From DASZGL01 sp035938875 (lineage in GTDB: Bacteria; Chloroflexota; Dormibacteria; Aeolococcales; Aeolococcaceae): 64,000 nt of DNA. Positions within the stretch are counted from its first letter, which is position 1, and each line of letters starts with the position of its first letter. Positions 63,101-64,000 of the stretch are shown piece by piece. The notes beneath the pieces are model-generated. The model was given only the letters and a program-made list of their open reading frames with translations, was not told the origin of the DNA and made no database searches. The position numbers were made by a program, and so were the translations under genes. The DNA lies in the NCBI GenBank assembly GCA_035938875.1, contig DASZGL010000003.1:1-64000 (forward strand), read 5' to 3'.

Positions 63101-63747
63101 TGGAGACGGGACGCGGTGTTGACGAGGTCACCCGCAACCATGCCCTGGCCGTTGGCTCCGAGATTGACGGTGGCCTCCCCGGTGAGGACGCCGGCGCGCG
63201 CCCGAAGCTCGGGCACACCGATCTCAGCGCCCAGCTCAGTGACGGCGTCGACGAGTTGGAGCGCGGCGCGGACAGCCCGTTCGGCATCGTCCTCGTTGGC
63301 CACCGGCGCGCCCCACACCGCCATGACAGCGTCGCCGATGAACTTCTCTACCACGCCGCCATATCTGACGACGACGGTTTGGCAGGACTCGAAGTAGCGC
63401 GACAGGAGTTCGCGGACTTCCTCCGAGTCGCGCGCCTCGGAGAGGGTGGTGAACCCAACGAGGTCGGCGAAGAGCACCGACACCAGGCGGCGCTCGGTGA
63501 CCGGCTCCCGCAAAACGTCGGCGCCGGCGATCGCGGCGGCCCCGTTCCCGGAGGCGATCGCCTGTGGCGGCGCTGTGGCCGCGCTCGAGGCCACGCTGGC
63601 GAGCGCCACTCCGCAGTCGCCGCAGAACCGCGCTCGCGGCGGGTTGGCCGCACCGCACGCGGGGCACGCCAGGGCCAGCGGCGCCCCACAGTCGCCACAG
63701 AACCTGCGGCCGGCCTCGTTCTGGCTCCCGCAGCTGGAGCAGTTCAA
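60163..63747 (-). CDS. Zinc-ribbon/class III adenylyl cyclase/AAA ATPase/TPR signalling protein
   Basis: Multidomain protein of 1194 aa. Residues 1-46 are two zinc ribbons (Cys 3, 6, 17, 20 and 28, 31, 42, 45). Residues about 83-260 are a class III cyclase with both metal Asp residues (95 in FADLVGFT, 139 in EKFIGDAV), the base-specifying Lys135 and the transition-state NTASR. An STAND-like ATPase follows: Walker A GIAGIGKSRL, Walker B VVMVFEDLQWAD. The C-terminal half is a long array of TPR-like helices. A fully intact cyclase site predicts cAMP synthesis gated by ATPase/TPR ligand binding. The TTG at 63747 reads directly into the first zinc ribbon; no better start fits that frame. Confidence 0.87.
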   Translation of the reverse strand: MNCSSCGSQNEAGRRFCGDCGAPLALACPACGAANPPRARFCGDCGVALASVASSAATAPPQAIASGNGAAAIAGADVLREPVTERRLVSVLFADLVGFTTLSEARDSEEVRELLSRYFESCQTVVVRYGGVVEKFIGDAVMAVWGAPVANEDDAERAVRAALQLVDAVTELGAEIGVPELRARAGVLTGEATVNLGANGQGMVAGDLVNTASRLQATAEPGAVVVGDVTKRATDAAVTYTDVGMQTLKGKAEPMRLWRAHRVVAGVGGLMKSEGLEAPFVGRDRELKLVKDLFHACVDEGKAHVVQVTGIAGIGKSRLGWEFFKYMDGLRRLFRWHRGRCLSYGEGVTYWALAEMVRGRAEITEGEERTSAVTKLHDAVERYVPDPADRRFVEPRLAHLLGLEERTAPDKGDLFAGWRLFFERLAAVDPVVMVFEDLQWADPSLLEFIDHLLEWSRSFPIFVLTLARPGGDAVGARPRRNATSIYLEPLSRQAMEELLTGLVPGLPTELTTKILDRAEGVPLYAVETVRMLLDRGLLAQEGSVYQPTGRIEDLEVPETLHALIAARLDGLTAAERRLVQDASVLGKTCSRAALAAVSGFSERDLEPLLAALLSKEVLFVQADPRSPERGQYGFLQDLVRTVAYETLSKKDRKAKHLEVAAYLERAWGSDEEEIVEVVASHFAEAYRLAPDADDAGPIRDKARRMLVRAGERAASLAAATEADAYFVRAAELADSLEERARLNERSGEMAQLLGRIDDAAAHFAEAKRLFEAAAMRHPAARAQAHLADTARMKNHIEEAIEGTRGAYATMAGDDRDPDFAIVAGQLGRFLAIAGRDSEATPILEEALRLAEQHQLWEVYSHALSSRAVGLQRQARFDEAVTLLRRALEVALDKDYPAAALRAWNNLSVALESQDRFRETLELMPPTLELARRKGDRANELVALTGFIFSMVQTGRWDEALALADEARAAEELESIPFAAVGLVDLIRIHVRRGDMDAAGELVNAFTGRAGEDNIEVRMIIASAAAEYLRASGRADEAVLLGADLVTSLPVLGLPSQAIKHSLVQSIEAAIDMGDLDKADEFLGIPRRALPGLVTPMLRAHVAQLTARIEALRGGHDAVEAGLQVALVVFRSIGMPFEAGVTLLELGEWLAEQGRYEEAAPALAEAREIFERLKARPWLERLAQVELTPVAAMEV

Positions 63748-63890
63748 CCCCGCTTCTCATCTCGATGGGCCCTGGGCGTAGCCTACATTCCGCTCGGTTC
63801 CAATGGGTCGCGGGGTAAGGGCGCGGAGGCGTTCCATGCGGACGCGGCTAGTGACCCACTCAGCCTCCGGCCGAGAGTCATCATGTGGCG
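63748..63890. other. 143-base gap between divergent genes
   Basis: It should hold the promoters of the cyclase gene and the ribbon-helix-helix gene. A minus-strand TAGGCT near 63785 is a possible -10 for the cyclase gene. I see no hairpin or repeat. Confidence 0.4.
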
Positions 63891-64000
63891 ATGGCGACGA
63901 TCACGGTCTCTCTTGATGATGGCCTCATGTTGGAACTCGCCCAGCTCGCGCGCGATGAGGACACGACAGAGGGCGAGCTCGTCCGTGAGGGGATCGAGCG
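63891..64000 (+). CDS. Ribbon-helix-helix protein, probably an antitoxin (3' end outside the window)
   Basis: The first 36 codons read as a beta strand (MATITVSLDD) followed by two helices (LMLELAQLARDED, TTEGELVREGIER), the RHH/CopG-like fold of DNA-binding antitoxins. The ATG at 63891 has no clear ribosome-binding site, and a nearby ATG at 63883 is in another frame. A toxin gene may follow outside the window. Confidence is limited by truncation. Confidence 0.55.
   Translation, partial: MATITVSLDDGLMLELAQLARDEDTTEGELVREGIE

Noticed and set aside
1..64000. tRNA, rRNA, CRISPR array or insertion sequence
   Set aside because: I found no regularly spaced repeats, no transposase and no cloverleaf-like segment in the gaps, but a dedicated tRNA search was not possible.

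Overview
The window is a high-G+C (I estimate about 68%), densely coded bacterial chromosome segment: 41 protein-coding loci, no tRNA or rRNA that I can recognise, no insertion sequence and no CRISPR array. No stretch longer than about 210 bases lacks a gene. GTG and TTG starts are common. Many single genes have a TANNNT hexamer ending about 7 bases before the start codon, so much of the transcription looks leaderless. Content and style fit a deep-branching high-G+C lineage such as Actinomycetota, Chloroflexota or Candidatus Dormibacterota. I cannot decide between these from the sequence alone.

Layout. 1-6.9 kb: the end of a proline iminopeptidase, an M50 membrane metalloprotease, the large helicase Lhr and a GNAT acetyltransferase. 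6.9-20.8 kb: mostly catabolic genes. These are 4-alpha-glucanotransferase with an acyl-CoA carboxyltransferase, a class II aldolase and an amidohydrolase, an Asp/Asn beta-hydroxylase-like protein, a secreted kumamolisin-type protease, a threonine/serine dehydratase and a second amidohydrolase. They end in an operon of acyl-CoA synthetase, kynureninase and a kynurenine-formamidase-like hydrolase. 20.8-25.8 kb: a polysaccharide flippase, an unusual asparagine synthetase fused to a CofE-like (F420 gamma-glutamyl ligase family) domain, and a methyltransferase. This is the most unusual locus here. 25.8-31 kb: a DUF6457 protein, a patatin-like lipase, a DUF3048 lipoprotein, a CBS-citrate synthase fusion and a short-chain dehydrogenase.

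31.0-45.4 kb: a complete 14-gene respiratory complex I operon in canonical order nuoA to nuoN, with stop/start overlaps at most junctions. It is followed by dodecin and an epoxide-hydrolase-like protein. 46.9-52.7 kb: a DUF885 protein, a short GlcE-like FAD-binding protein, ResB, a histidine phosphatase and an XRE-TPR regulator. 52.7-60.1 kb: a candidate small RNA with a strong terminator, a DedA-like protein, a secreted protein of unknown function with its own terminator, an MDR alcohol dehydrogenase, a rhomboid protease, a beta-propeller protein, a secreted GH25/DUF1906-like protein and a nitrilase-family gene cut by an in-frame TGA. 60.2-63.7 kb: a large zinc-ribbon/adenylyl-cyclase/AAA/TPR signalling protein. 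The window ends inside a ribbon-helix-helix protein.

Together the genes describe an aerobic or facultative heterotroph with NADH-driven respiration (nuo, citrate synthase, ResB), amino-acid, aromatic and glucan catabolism, secreted acid-type proteases, and envelope polysaccharide modification.
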